A stretch of DNA of 64,000 nucleotides, taken from positions 1-64,000 of the forward strand of contig NZ_JAFCXL010000012.1 of NCBI RefSeq assembly GCF_049898325.1, given 5' to 3'. The notes under the pieces are model-generated. The model saw only the letters and a program-made list of their open reading frames with translations, had not been told where the DNA came from and ran no database searches. This document shows, piece after piece, positions 23,801 through 31,998 of this stretch. The translations under genes were made by a program, and so were the position numbers. This DNA comes from JAFCUW01 sp049898325 (GTDB taxonomy: Bacteria; Pseudomonadota; Gammaproteobacteria; Burkholderiales; Burkholderiaceae_D). The first letter of the stretch is position 1, and the number at the start of each line of letters is the position of its first letter.

Positions 23801-25681
23801 TTATTGCAGCAGCCGGGCCCGCAGCGGCCCGCGCAGCGCGTTGCACACGACGATCTCCTGCGCCGCCGCCAGCATCGCCCGCGTGATGATGGCCTCGCGC
23901 GCGTCCCAGGCGGGCGCTTCGAGCAGCAGCGATCGCATCACCCCCGGCAGCACGCCGCACGACAGCGGTGGCGTGAGCCAGCGCCCGTCGATGCGCACGA
24001 ACACATTCGAGCGTCCCCCTTCCGTCAACTCGCCCCGTTCATTGAAAAACACGGTGTCGAAGCCGCCGCGCGTCTCGGCCTCGCGCCAGGCGGCGTCGTA
24101 GCGCGTCCTGACGCTGGTTTTATGGCGCAGGAACAGCTCGTCCGCGCTGCTGGCGTCGTCGGCCAGCAGCAGGCCCACCGGTTCCTGCACGGGTGTCAAG
24201 GGCGCCGCCTGCGTGTGCAGGGTGCCATCCGCGCGCAAGCCCAGCCGCAGGCGGTGAAACGCCTGCGGCGCCAGCGCCGCGCAGGCCGATTGCAACAGCG
24301 CCTCGGCCGCCGCGACGTCGAACGGCACGCCAAAATAACGGGCCGACCGGGCCAGGCGCGCCAGGTGGCGTTCGCGGTGGCGCACGCCGTCCGCGGCGCT
24401 GGCGCGCATGGTCTCGAACAGCTCGAATGGCTGCGCGAGCCCCGTCAGAAAGCGCGCTTTCAAGGCGCACTCGGCGTATTCATCGGCCGCTTCGCTGTCG
24501 AACACGATGCCGGCGCCCACCCCCATCTCGCCGTGGCGCACGCCGTCCGCCGGCGCTTGCAGGGTGAGCGTGCGGATCGGCACCGACAGGCAAAAGTCGC
24601 CCACCGCCGCGCCCGCGCGGGGCGGATCGAACCAGCCGATCGCGCCCGTATAAATGCCGCGCGGCGTGCTTTCCAGTTCGCCGATGATTTCCATGGTGCG
24701 CCGCTTGGGCGCGCCCGTGATCGAGCCGCACGGGTACAGGGCGGTAAAAATCTGGGCCAGGCCCACGTCCTCGCGCAGGCGCGCCCGCACCGTCGACGTC
24801 ATCTGCAGCACGGTGCTGTAACGCTGGACGTCGAACAGGGCCGAGGCGTCGACGCTGCCGGTGACGGCGATGCGTCCCAGGTCGTTGCGCAGCAGGTCGA
24901 CGATCATCAGGTTTTCCGCGCGGTTCTTCGGGTCCGCCGCCAGCGCCGCGGCGCGCGTGGCGTTGATGGCGTCGTCGGTGCTGGCCGGCGCCGTGCCTTT
25001 CATGGGCCGTGCCAGCAGTTCGCCGTCCAGGTGGCGCACGAACAGCTCGGGCGAGAGCGACAGCACGGTGCGCCCGTCGGGCAGCGCCACCAGCGCGCCG
25101 TAGGGCACCGGCTGGCGCGCCCGCAGGCGCGCATACAGCGACAGGGGCGAACCGAAGGCGTCAAAGCGCAGGCGGTAGGTAAAATTGACCTGGTAGGTGT
25201 CGCCGGCGGCGATGAACTCGTGCACGCGTGCCAGCGCCCCGTCGAAGGCGGCCCGATCGACGCTGGCGGCGACGCCGGCGATGCCGGCCGGCGCCGCGTC
25301 GGCGCGCGAGGCCAGCCAGTCGGCCACCTGGGCCGACGTCAGGTGCGCGCAGTGCGCAAACAGCAGCACCTGCGCCAGCGGCGCAGCGGCCGGCGGCGTC
25401 GCCATGCCAAGTAGCGCGCTGCCCAGTTCATACGTGAGCACCGGCACCGCGTACAGGCCGCGCGCCAGCGCGTCCTGCATCTGCGCCAGCACGGCCGGCC
25501 AGCCGGCGCCGTCGATGCAGGTCAGGGTGGCGGCCAGGCCCGTGTACAGGCGCGAGCGGGCCAGCGGCGCCGGCGCCGTGCCGGCGGGGCTGGCGTCGTC
25601 GAGCAGGGCGAAACACGCGACAGCTTGGGAAACATCGGCGTAGTCAGGCGCTTGCATGGCGGGACACGCTGGGTGATTCAT
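23801..25681 (-). CDS. pabBC: Bifunctional aminodeoxychorismate synthase component I / 4-amino-4-deoxychorismate lyase
   Basis: This 626-residue fusion makes 4-aminobenzoate for folate. Residues 1-385 are a chorismate-binding PabB domain with RPMKGTAP, NRAENLMIVDLLRNDLGR, YPCGSITGAPK and a GxGxGIVFDS-type end. Residues about 395-626 are a class IV PLP domain (PabC) with LFETMR, the PLP-binding Lys in FLRHKTSVRTRYD, and TEGGRSNVF. The amide-transfer subunit PabA is not in this window. The ATG at 25681 overlaps the slmA stop by four bases; an alternative start at 25657 would lose this coupling. Linkage of folate synthesis to slmA is noteworthy. Confidence 0.93.
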   Translation of the reverse strand: MNHPACPAMQAPDYADVSQAVACFALLDDASPAGTAPAPLARSRLYTGLAATLTCIDGAGWPAVLAQMQDALARGLYAVPVLTYELGSALLGMATPPAAAPLAQVLLFAHCAHLTSAQVADWLASRADAAPAGIAGVAASVDRAAFDGALARVHEFIAAGDTYQVNFTYRLRFDAFGSPLSLYARLRARQPVPYGALVALPDGRTVLSLSPELFVRHLDGELLARPMKGTAPASTDDAINATRAAALAADPKNRAENLMIVDLLRNDLGRIAVTGSVDASALFDVQRYSTVLQMTSTVRARLREDVGLAQIFTALYPCGSITGAPKRRTMEIIGELESTPRGIYTGAIGWFDPPRAGAAVGDFCLSVPIRTLTLQAPADGVRHGEMGVGAGIVFDSEAADEYAECALKARFLTGLAQPFELFETMRASAADGVRHRERHLARLARSARYFGVPFDVAAAEALLQSACAALAPQAFHRLRLGLRADGTLHTQAAPLTPVQEPVGLLLADDASSADELFLRHKTSVRTRYDAAWREAETRGGFDTVFFNERGELTEGGRSNVFVRIDGRWLTPPLSCGVLPGVMRSLLLEAPAWDAREAIITRAMLAAAQEIVVCNALRGPLRARLLQ

Positions 25682-26256
25682 GCCGCCAGCAGCAGCGACA
25701 CCTGCAGGGCGAAGCCGTCGGTGGGATGCTGGCGGAAGCCGCTCTTGGCGTAGCGGTGCCAGCGGCCGACGACATAGGCGACGAGCAGGCTGGCGCGGGC
25801 GACGACGTCCGCTTCGCTGCCGTGGCCCTGGCTGGCGGCCACCCGCAGCGACTGTTTGAAGGCCAGTTCGAGCTTGTCGTAGAACTGGTTCATGCGCAGC
25901 TGCAGGCGTTCGTCTTCGTTCACCAGGGCCTCGCCGATCAGCACCCGCGTCATGCCGGGATTGCTGGCGGCGAACTGCAGCAGCATCTGCAGGCTGGCGT
26001 GGGCCTGGTCGACGCCGGCCTCTTCGCGCTCGGCGATCTGGTTGATCAGGCCGAACACGCTCGACTCGATGAATTCGATCAGGCCCTCGTACATCTGCGC
26101 CTTGCTGGCGAAGTGGCGGTACAGGGCCGCCTCCGACACGTCCAGTCGCGAGGCGAGGGCAGCGGTGGTGATCTTTTCACTTTTCGGCTGTTCCAGCATG
26201 GCCGCCAGGGCCTGCAGAATTTGCGTCTTGCGCTGCCCCGGCTTGGTGCTTGCCAT
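25678..26256 (-). CDS. slmA: Nucleoid occlusion factor SlmA (TetR family)
   Basis: This 192-residue TetR-family protein has the helix-turn-helix [37 protein letters not shown], which is close to E. coli SlmA ([21 protein letters not shown]). In E. coli, SlmA binds chromosomal sites and blocks FtsZ ring formation over the nucleoid. [13 protein letters not shown] and the C-terminal YRPTD-like RQHPTDGF also match. It follows the pyrimidine nucleotidase gene on the same strand, as in related betaproteobacteria, and overlaps pabBC. No copy of the E. coli SlmA site was seen nearby. Confidence 0.9.
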   Translation of the reverse strand: [192 protein letters not shown]

Positions 26257-26308
26257 GTCGTCCCGCTGAAGTTGAGTGGTAGTGCGTCGTAAACAAGTAG
26301 AAAATCAA

Positions 26309-27046
26309 TTAACGCAGCCGCTGCAGGCGCGCCTGCAGCTGGCGCACCGATTTTACTTTGACATCGACATAAGCGGGGCGTTTTAGCATGCGCGGCAGGC
26401 TGGCGCTGCCACTGGCCTCGACCGCCCGCAGGTACTGGGTGACCCAGGCCGTGCGCATGCCCAGCTGGTGCGCCGGGCGCAGATTGTCGAGCGTGTCTTC
26501 GACCAGAATGCAGCGCCGGGCCGCCAGGCCGTGCTTGCGCAGCAGCCGGCGCAGCATCAGTTTCGACGGCTTCGGACGCAGCTGGCGGTGCACGTGCATG
26601 TCTTCGATGGCGATGTGGCGGTCGAAGTGGCGCTGCAGGCCGAGCTGGCGCAGCACCGCCCGCGAGTAGTTGCGCGGCGCGTTGGTGAGCAAAATTTTGC
26701 GACCGGGCAGGCGGCGCAGCAGCCGTCCCAGGCCCCGCTCGAATTTCATCATCTGGCCCAGCGACGCGGCCGCCCCCAGGTCGTGGGTCTCGCGCAAAAA
26801 GTCGGTCGCATCGACCTGGTGGTGGCGCACCATGCCCAGCAAGGTGGCGCCATAGCGGCGCCAGTAGCCGATGCGCGCGGCGTCGACCTGCGCCTGGCTG
26901 GGCGCGCCGTCGACGTTGGTGAGCACGCGCGCGATATACACATTCATGTTGGCGCTAATGGCGGGAAAAATCGCGTGCGAGGCGTCGTGCAGGGTGTTGT
27001 CCAGGTCGAATAGCCAGACAGGGGAGGATGCGGGTATATTTGGCAC
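26309..27046 (-). CDS. Pyrimidine 5'-nucleotidase (HAD superfamily)
   Basis: This 245-residue HAD hydrolase belongs to the Sdt1/YjjG-like group. Motif I is FDLDNTLHDA with nucleophile Asp14 and Asp16. Motif II is ILLTNAPRNYSRAVL, the motif III Lys is in RPKPSKLML, and motif IV is ILVEDTLDNL. It would dephosphorylate pyrimidine nucleotides in the cytoplasm. The very basic C terminus (RQLQARLQRLR) is unusual. It lies 52 bases before slmA on the same strand; the divergent TraB/GumN gene starts 53 bases away. Confidence 0.88.
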   Translation of the reverse strand: MPNIPASSPVWLFDLDNTLHDASHAIFPAISANMNVYIARVLTNVDGAPSQAQVDAARIGYWRRYGATLLGMVRHHQVDATDFLRETHDLGAAASLGQMMKFERGLGRLLRRLPGRKILLTNAPRNYSRAVLRQLGLQRHFDRHIAIEDMHVHRQLRPKPSKLMLRRLLRKHGLAARRCILVEDTLDNLRPAHQLGMRTAWVTQYLRAVEASGSASLPRMLKRPAYVDVKVKSVRQLQARLQRLR

Positions 27047-27099
27047 GGGCGCTCAGGGTAAGGGCGGTTCGAATCGGCACCATCCATCAAAGGGGCGGC

Positions 27100-27984
27100 A
27101 TGCGAAGCAGAATTATAGTGGGGTGGGCCGGTGCGCTGTTGGCATTGTGCCTGTGCGTGTCGGCCTTCGGCGCCGAACGGGGCGCGCTGTTCAAGGTGAC
27201 CGGCCAAGGCAATACCGTGTATTTGTTCGGCACCATGCACGTGGGCCAGGCCGATTTCTATCCCTTCGAAGCGCGCCTGGCCGCCGCCATCGCCGCCGCC
27301 CCCGTGCTGGCGCTTGAAATCGATCCCACCCTGCCGCCGCAGGTGGCCGCGCGCGCCATGCAAGCGCATGGGCTGGCGCCGGCCGGCATGGTCACGCCGG
27401 CGGCGCTGGCGCCGCGCCTGGCGCGCGCCTTGCGCCAGGCTGGCATCGACGCGCAGGCGGTGGCGCCCTACAAACCGTGGCTGATCGCCACCATGCTGGC
27501 GATTGCCGAATATACCCGGCTCGGTTACGCCAGCAGCCTGGCGGTCGACAGCCAGCTGGCGCTGCTGGCCAGGCAGCAGCAGGTCAAAGTGATCGAGCTC
27601 GAATCGCTCGAGGCGCAACTGGCGCTGTTCGACCGCCTGCCGCTGGCGGCGCAGTGGGATTTTCTCGACGAGACGGTGACGCACATCGATTCTGGCAAAC
27701 AGGCGGGAGAAGCGCGCCAGATCGCCCGCGCCTGGGCGACGGCGGACCGGCAGGCGCTCGCTGCCATCGCCGCCCGCCTCGACGCCGACACCAGCGTGTC
27801 GGGCCGCTTCATGCGCGAGGTGCTGCTGGACGGGCGCAATGGCGCGCTGACCGACGCCATCGTCGCCCTGATGGGACGCGAAAACAACAGCGTGGCGGCG
27901 ATCGGCGTGCTGCACCTGGTGGGGCCACGCAGTGTGCCGGCGCTGATGCGCGCACGCGGGCTGACCGTGGAACAGCTGTATTGA
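27100..27984 (+). CDS. TraB/GumN family protein
   Basis: This 294-residue protein has a signal peptide or anchor (RSRIIVGWAGALLALCLCVSAFGA). The family motif VYLFGTMHVGQADFYPFE follows near 40-57 with the conserved GxMH, and the partner motif AIGVLHLVG near the C terminus. TraB/Tiki-type proteins of this fold are metalloproteases in animals; bacterial GumN functions remain mostly unproven. The ATG at 27100 has AAAGGGG upstream; an in-frame ATG at 27028 would overlap the divergent gene. tRNA-Thr converges 23 bases beyond its stop. Confidence 0.85.
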   Translation: MRSRIIVGWAGALLALCLCVSAFGAERGALFKVTGQGNTVYLFGTMHVGQADFYPFEARLAAAIAAAPVLALEIDPTLPPQVAARAMQAHGLAPAGMVTPAALAPRLARALRQAGIDAQAVAPYKPWLIATMLAIAEYTRLGYASSLAVDSQLALLARQQQVKVIELESLEAQLALFDRLPLAAQWDFLDETVTHIDSGKQAGEARQIARAWATADRQALAAIAARLDADTSVSGRFMREVLLDGRNGALTDAIVALMGRENNSVAAIGVLHLVGPRSVPALMRARGLTVEQLY

Positions 27985-28007
27985 ATGGGGGAGGGTGGTG
28001 CGGAGAA

Positions 28008-28082
<75 letters not shown>

Positions 28083-28090
28083 ATGTGGTG

Positions 28091-28208
28091 GGATTCCGAA
28101 TAAGCTACTGCGCGCTCCGCTGTCGTGTCTGCGTTGCTCGCCGTACGCTAGTACGGCTGCGCTACTCAACACGACAGCGAAGCGCTCGCTACGCTTCTTC
28201 GAAATCCT
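28091..28208. repeat. Long imperfect palindrome (REP-like) between tRNA-Thr and argB
   Basis: CGCTGTCGTGT at 28118-28128 is matched by ACACGACAGCG at 28169-28179. The inner part continues as GCGTTGCTCGCCGTACG against CGTACTAGCGTACGG, and the outer flank GGATTCCGAA pairs loosely with TTCGAAATCC (28199-28208). The whole 118 bases can fold into one long hairpin. It resembles intergenic palindromic repeats scattered in betaproteobacterial genomes; only one copy is in this window. Confidence 0.6.
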
Positions 28209-28244
28209 GATACGTCAACTGGTATGCAGTGGACGTAAAAAACT

Positions 28245-29171
28245 TTAGTGCGACCGGATCATAGTGCCAAATGCCTGTTCGGTCAAGACCTCCAGCAACA
28301 GCGAGTGCTCGATGCGGCCGTCGATGATGTGGACCGTGTTCACGCCGGACTTGGCGGCGTCGAGGGCGGAGGAGATTTTTGGCAGCATGCCGCCGGAGAT
28401 GGTGCCGTCGGCGAACATCTCGTCGATCTCGCGGGCCGACAGGTCGGTGACCAGGTTGCCCTTCTTGTCCTGCACGCCGGCGATGTTGGTCATCATGATC
28501 AGCTTTTCGGCCTTGAGGATTTCCGCGATCTTGCCGGCGACGACGTCGGCGTTGATGTTGTAGGCCTGGCCGTCCTGGCCAAAACCGATCGGCGAGATGA
28601 TCGGGATGAAGGCGTCGTCCTGCAGCGCCTTGACCACCGCCGGGTTGATGGCGTCGATTTCGCCGACAAAGCCGATGTCGAGGAATTCGCCCGGCTTTTC
28701 ACGGTCCGGCATCGACATGCGGCGCGCGCGAATGAGGCCGCCGTCCTTGCCCGTCAGGCCCACCGCCTGGCCGCCGTAGTGATTGATCAGCATGACGATG
28801 TCCTGCTGGACTTCGCCACCGAGCACCCACTCGACCACTTCCATGGTCTCTTCGTCGGTGATGCGCATGCCCTGCACGAAAGTGCCCTGCTTGCCGATTT
28901 TTTTCAGCGCGTTGTCGATCTGCGGCCCGCCGCCGTGCACCACCACCGGGTTCATGCCGACCAGCTTCAACAGGATGACGTCGCGGGCGAAGCCGTGCTT
29001 GAGGCGCTCTTCCGTCATGGCATTGCCGCCGTATTTGATGACGATGGTCTTGCCATGGAAATTGCGGATGTAGGGCAGCGCCTCTGCCAGGATTTGCGCC
29101 TTGATCTGGGGCGATACGGCAGCCAGATCATCTTGCTGGGCAGCGGTGAGGGGGGGCAGGGCAGCGGTCAT
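28245..29171 (-). CDS. argB: Acetylglutamate kinase
   Basis: ArgB (308 residues) phosphorylates N-acetylglutamate, the second step of arginine synthesis, and is usually feedback-inhibited by arginine. The N-terminal helix extension (about 35 residues before FHGKTIVIKYGGNAM) is typical of the arginine-sensitive hexameric class. The motif VVVHGGGPQIDNALKK and the ATP-side NINADVVAGKIAEILKAEKLI are present. The ATG at 29171 starts this helix; an in-frame extension to 29231 is not conserved. Confidence 0.97.
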   Translation of the reverse strand: MTAALPPLTAAQQDDLAAVSPQIKAQILAEALPYIRNFHGKTIVIKYGGNAMTEERLKHGFARDVILLKLVGMNPVVVHGGGPQIDNALKKIGKQGTFVQGMRITDEETMEVVEWVLGGEVQQDIVMLINHYGGQAVGLTGKDGGLIRARRMSMPDREKPGEFLDIGFVGEIDAINPAVVKALQDDAFIPIISPIGFGQDGQAYNINADVVAGKIAEILKAEKLIMMTNIAGVQDKKGNLVTDLSAREIDEMFADGTISGGMLPKISSALDAAKSGVNTVHIIDGRIEHSLLLEVLTEQAFGTMIRSH

Positions 29172-29284
29172 GGCAGGTCCGAAAGAAATTTGTCGAGATT
29201 TTACAGGCAAGCGGAGCTCGCTGCTGCGCATTATAAGGCGCGCGTGTTGTATTTTAATTCCCCGTCCGCTAAGGTGGGGCGGAT

Positions 29285-29341
29285 ATGAATCCGATTCCCG
29301 CTTTTATGCCGCCGCCGCCAGCGGCCGCGCTCGCTACATGA
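29285..29341 (+). CDS. Possible 18-codon leader peptide overlapping the CWC gene
   Basis: ATG at 29285 follows a GGTGGGGCGG ribosome-site-like stretch and opens an 18-codon frame, MNPIPAFMPPPPAAALAT. Its TGA (29339-29341) overlaps the ATG of the next gene as ATGA. The run of four prolines (residues 9-12) would slow ribosomes unless EF-P acts. It may be a translated leader coupling expression of the downstream gene, or chance. Only the sequence geometry supports it. Confidence 0.35.
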   Translation: MNPIPAFMPPPPAAALAT

Positions 29342-29553
29342 GCGCCTGCAGCCGCTGCGGCGCCGTATTTACCTGCGCGATGGCCGATGCGGGTGGCGAT
29401 GGCGCGCCGTGCTGGTGCACCGCCCTGCCGGCCGCCGTGCCCGTGCCATCTGGTGGCGCCATCAGCGCCGCCTGCTGGTGCCCGGCCTGCCTGGCGCGCG
29501 AGATTGCCGAACGCGCTGAACCGCCCCGGCGCGGCGACGCCACCCCAGATTAA
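29338..29553 (+). CDS. Cysteine-rich CWC family protein
   Basis: This 71-residue protein has the spacing CSRCGAVFTC near the start, then CWC (residues 26-28) and CWCPACL near 47-53, the pattern of the small cysteine-rich CWC family, likely a zinc-binding fold. Function is unknown. It starts at an ATG that overlaps the stop of a possible leader peptide. Its stop shares the TTAA at 29550-29553 with the stop of the convergent esterase gene. Confidence 0.75.
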   Translation: MSACSRCGAVFTCAMADAGGDGAPCWCTALPAAVPVPSGGAISAACWCPACLAREIAERAEPPRRGDATPD

Positions 29554-30803
29554 CGCTTGGTCTGAAAGAAGCGCATCATCTCGCGGCTGGCGTCGGGCCC
29601 CTTGCCATCGGTGTAGCTGCCGCGCGCGCTGCCGCCCGACCAGGCGTGGCCGGCACCGTGGATCAGCCACTGTTCGGCGTGCGGCGTGCCGTCCGCGTGG
29701 CGGTGCACGGTGCGGGTGTAGGCGTGCCCCTCGGGCACCTTGCCCGGCTCGATGACGATGTCGCGCGCGCCGTGGTGCGTGCCCTGGGCGATCACGGCGT
29801 CGCCGGCGGCCGGCGAGACGGTGGTGTCGCGGTCACCGTGAAAGACGATGATGGGAATGGCCGTGCCGGGTGCCGGCGGAGTGCCGAACTTGCCCTGCAT
29901 GGCCGCCAGCGCCGACGGCAGGTCGTGCGCGGACGCGAACGGCAAGCCCGAATGCACGCCCACGGCCGCATATAGTTCCGGATACACGGTGCCCATGATG
30001 GTGGCCATGGCGCCGCCCGCCGACAGGCCCGCCACGTAGACCTGAGTGGCATCGACATGGTGCGCGGCCATGATGTCGCGGGTGATGCCGGCGATGATCG
30101 AGGGCTCGCCCTGGTCGCGCATCTGGTCCTTTTCGTGGAACCAGTTCCAGCAGCGGCTCGAATTGGCCTGCTGCGATTGCGCCGGGTAGGCCACCAGGCA
30201 GCCCAGTTCCTCGGCCAGCTGATTCATCTGGGTGCCGCTGGCGAAATCGACCGGGTCCTGGGTGCAGCCGTGCAGCATCACCACCAGCGGCACCGCCGTG
30301 GCGCCGTCGTAACTGCTGGGCACATACAATTTATAGCTGCGCGTGCCGGCGCTGTTGGTGTGGCTGCCATCGATGAATTTGCCGGGCAGGGCCTCGGCCG
30401 GGGCGGCGCCCTGGCCACCCATGGCCGCGTGCAGGTCGAACGCGGGCATCTCGAAATGCGGCATGGTAAACGCCGACTTGCCCGCCTCGCTGACGCGGTC
30501 GAGGTTGGCCATCATTTCCGGCACCAGGTTGCGCATCATGTTGTCGAGCCCCTGCAGCGGCGTGGGCGCTTCTGCCGCCGCCGCCGCCGCCACTTCTGGC
30601 TGCGGCGCGGGCCGGGCCGCACGCGCCGTCGGCGGTGGCGGATTGATGTCGCGCATCGGTGGCGCCGCCGGCGCCGGCGCCCCTTTGGCGGCGACCCCTT
30701 GCAAGGCGTGCTGGATGGCCGACGTCGCTGCGGCCGGACCCTGTGCGAGCAGGTTGCGGGTTGCCTGGCGCATGCCGGCAAACAGTTTATCGTTCAGTTT
30801 CAT
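29550..30803 (-). CDS. PHB depolymerase family esterase
   Basis: This 417-residue alpha/beta hydrolase has the catalytic Ser near 261 in VAGLSAGGAMA, Asp in VFHGDRDTTVSP (near 326) and His near 386 in GAGHAWSGG. The oxyanion region VVMLHGCTQDP lies near 174-184. Residues 1-140 form an Ala/Pro-rich segment with two MMxN(L/M) helices and no signal peptide, so the enzyme looks cytoplasmic and could act on polyhydroxyalkanoate granules or on short esters. The ATG at 30803 has AAGGAAG upstream. A ribbon-helix-helix regulator gene lies 23 bases before it. Confidence 0.88.
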   Translation of the reverse strand: MKLNDKLFAGMRQATRNLLAQGPAAATSAIQHALQGVAAKGAPAPAAPPMRDINPPPPTARAARPAPQPEVAAAAAAEAPTPLQGLDNMMRNLVPEMMANLDRVSEAGKSAFTMPHFEMPAFDLHAAMGGQGAAPAEALPGKFIDGSHTNSAGTRSYKLYVPSSYDGATAVPLVVMLHGCTQDPVDFASGTQMNQLAEELGCLVAYPAQSQQANSSRCWNWFHEKDQMRDQGEPSIIAGITRDIMAAHHVDATQVYVAGLSAGGAMATIMGTVYPELYAAVGVHSGLPFASAHDLPSALAAMQGKFGTPPAPGTAIPIIVFHGDRDTTVSPAAGDAVIAQGTHHGARDIVIEPGKVPEGHAYTRTVHRHADGTPHAEQWLIHGAGHAWSGGSARGSYTDGKGPDASREMMRFFQTKR

Positions 30804-30826
30804 CGGGTCTTCCTTATTGAGTGCAT

Positions 30827-31261
30827 TTATAGAATGCGGCCTGCCAGTGCGGTTTTCAGCGCCGCGCTGGCGTGGAGTGAACCGAGCACGAAAATCGATT
30901 CGATGGTCGCCACCGCCAGTTCGACGCTGACGTCGTTGGCGATGCTGGCCATGCCCAGCACCTGGATTTGCAGGCGCTCGCCCTTGGCAAACGCCGCCTC
31001 CAGGTCGGCCCGCGAAAAATGGTGCAGGCCCAGCACGAGACTTTTTCGCGCCACCGTCTGCTTGACCACGTCCGCGTGGGTGTTGAGCTGATTGCGAATG
31101 GCGGTGCGGATCAGGTCCGTCCGGTTCGAATAAAAGCCCTCGTTGACCAGCAAATCGATCTGACCGAGATCGATCAGGCCCAGGTTGATCGTGATTTTTT
31201 CCGAATCGAGCATCCTGGTTTTGACTTCTTTTGGTTCCATTGTTCCCATTACCATCCCCAT
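30827..31261 (-). CDS. CopG-like ribbon-helix-helix transcriptional regulator
   Basis: About 144 residues. The N-terminal 50 residues contain a ribbon (EKITINLGLIDLGQIDLLV) and two helices (EGFYSNRTDLIRTAIRNQL), the RHH DNA-binding fold. The remaining 90 residues form an unknown domain containing a hydrophobic VELAVATIESIFVLGSL stretch. Several ATG codons are in frame (31261, 31255, 31249, 31240); GAAGAG lies about seven bases before the first, so I used it. Position directly before the esterase suggests it regulates polyhydroxyalkanoate-related genes, which is inference. Confidence 0.75.
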   Translation of the reverse strand: MGMVMGTMEPKEVKTRMLDSEKITINLGLIDLGQIDLLVNEGFYSNRTDLIRTAIRNQLNTHADVVKQTVARKSLVLGLHHFSRADLEAAFAKGERLQIQVLGMASIANDVSVELAVATIESIFVLGSLHASAALKTALAGRIL

Positions 31262-31363
31262 TTTTCTCTTCGTGGCATCCACACGCCATCTGTATGGATG
31301 GTATTTTACGCCTCTTGCCCCCGCGGTCAAGCGCGATTCAATTGAATACGCTACTCTAGGCGG

Positions 31364-31792
31364 ATGACTTTACAACTGCACCCGGGCCTGCGTTTCAGCT
31401 GGCACATCACCATTCCCGCGCGCGCCAGCGTGCCGGCGCTCTACCATGACACCGATTTTTGCCGCGACATGCCGGTCGTGCTGGCCACCGGCTACCTGGT
31501 CGGCATGATGGAGCTCACCTGCGTCAACGGCATCATGCCGTTCATGGACTGGCCACGGCAGCAAAGCCTGGGCACCCTGGTCAATTTCCGCCACCTGGCG
31601 CCCACCCCGCCCGGCATGCGCCTGCGCATCGAGGGCGAAGTGCTGGCGGTGGAGGGCCGCCGCATCACGTTCGCGGTGCAGGCCTGGGACGACGTCGAGC
31701 GGGTCTGCGAAGGCACCCACGAGCGCATGCTGATCGACACGGCGCGCTTTAACGACAAGCTGGCGGCCAAGGTGAGCGGGGTGGCGTCATGA
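31364..31792 (+). CDS. Hotdog-fold thioesterase-like protein
   Basis: This 142-residue protein opens with LHPGLRFSWHITIP and has AGYLVGMMELTCVNGIMPFM-like helix sequence (residues 43-62) followed by LGTLVNFRHLAPTPPGMRLRIEGEV and RITFAVQAWD. This is the layout of fluoroacetyl-CoA-thioesterase-like hotdog proteins, which hydrolyse acyl-CoA thioesters. The glutamate (E51) in the helix is the expected catalytic acid. The substrate is unknown. Its stop overlaps the start of the DUF1289 gene. Confidence 0.8.
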   Translation: MTLQLHPGLRFSWHITIPARASVPALYHDTDFCRDMPVVLATGYLVGMMELTCVNGIMPFMDWPRQQSLGTLVNFRHLAPTPPGMRLRIEGEVLAVEGRRITFAVQAWDDVERVCEGTHERMLIDTARFNDKLAAKVSGVAS

Positions 31793-31995
31793 GCGAGCCG
31801 CTTCGTCGTGCCGAACCGGCCAGTCCGGTGCCGTCGCCGTGCGTGAGCCTGTGCGAGATGGCGCCCGCCACGGGACTGTGCCGCGGCTGCCTGCGCACCA
31901 TCGACGAAATCATCCAGTGGAGCACTGCCGACGACGACTACAAACGGGCCGTCTACACGGCCATTGCCCGGCGCGAAGCCGACCTGGAGTTTTAA
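31789..31995 (+). CDS. DUF1289 domain-containing protein
   Basis: This 68-residue protein has the pattern PSPCVSLCEMAP-x-x-GLCRGCLRTIDEI-x-W, the four-cysteine DUF1289 signature, probably an iron-sulfur or zinc site. Members are often encoded beside acyl-CoA or ferredoxin enzymes, but their role is unproven. It overlaps the thioesterase gene by four bases and is three bases from the next gene, so all are one operon. Confidence 0.88.
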   Translation: MSEPLRRAEPASPVPSPCVSLCEMAPATGLCRGCLRTIDEIIQWSTADDDYKRAVYTAIARREADLEF

Positions 31996-31998
31996 ACC

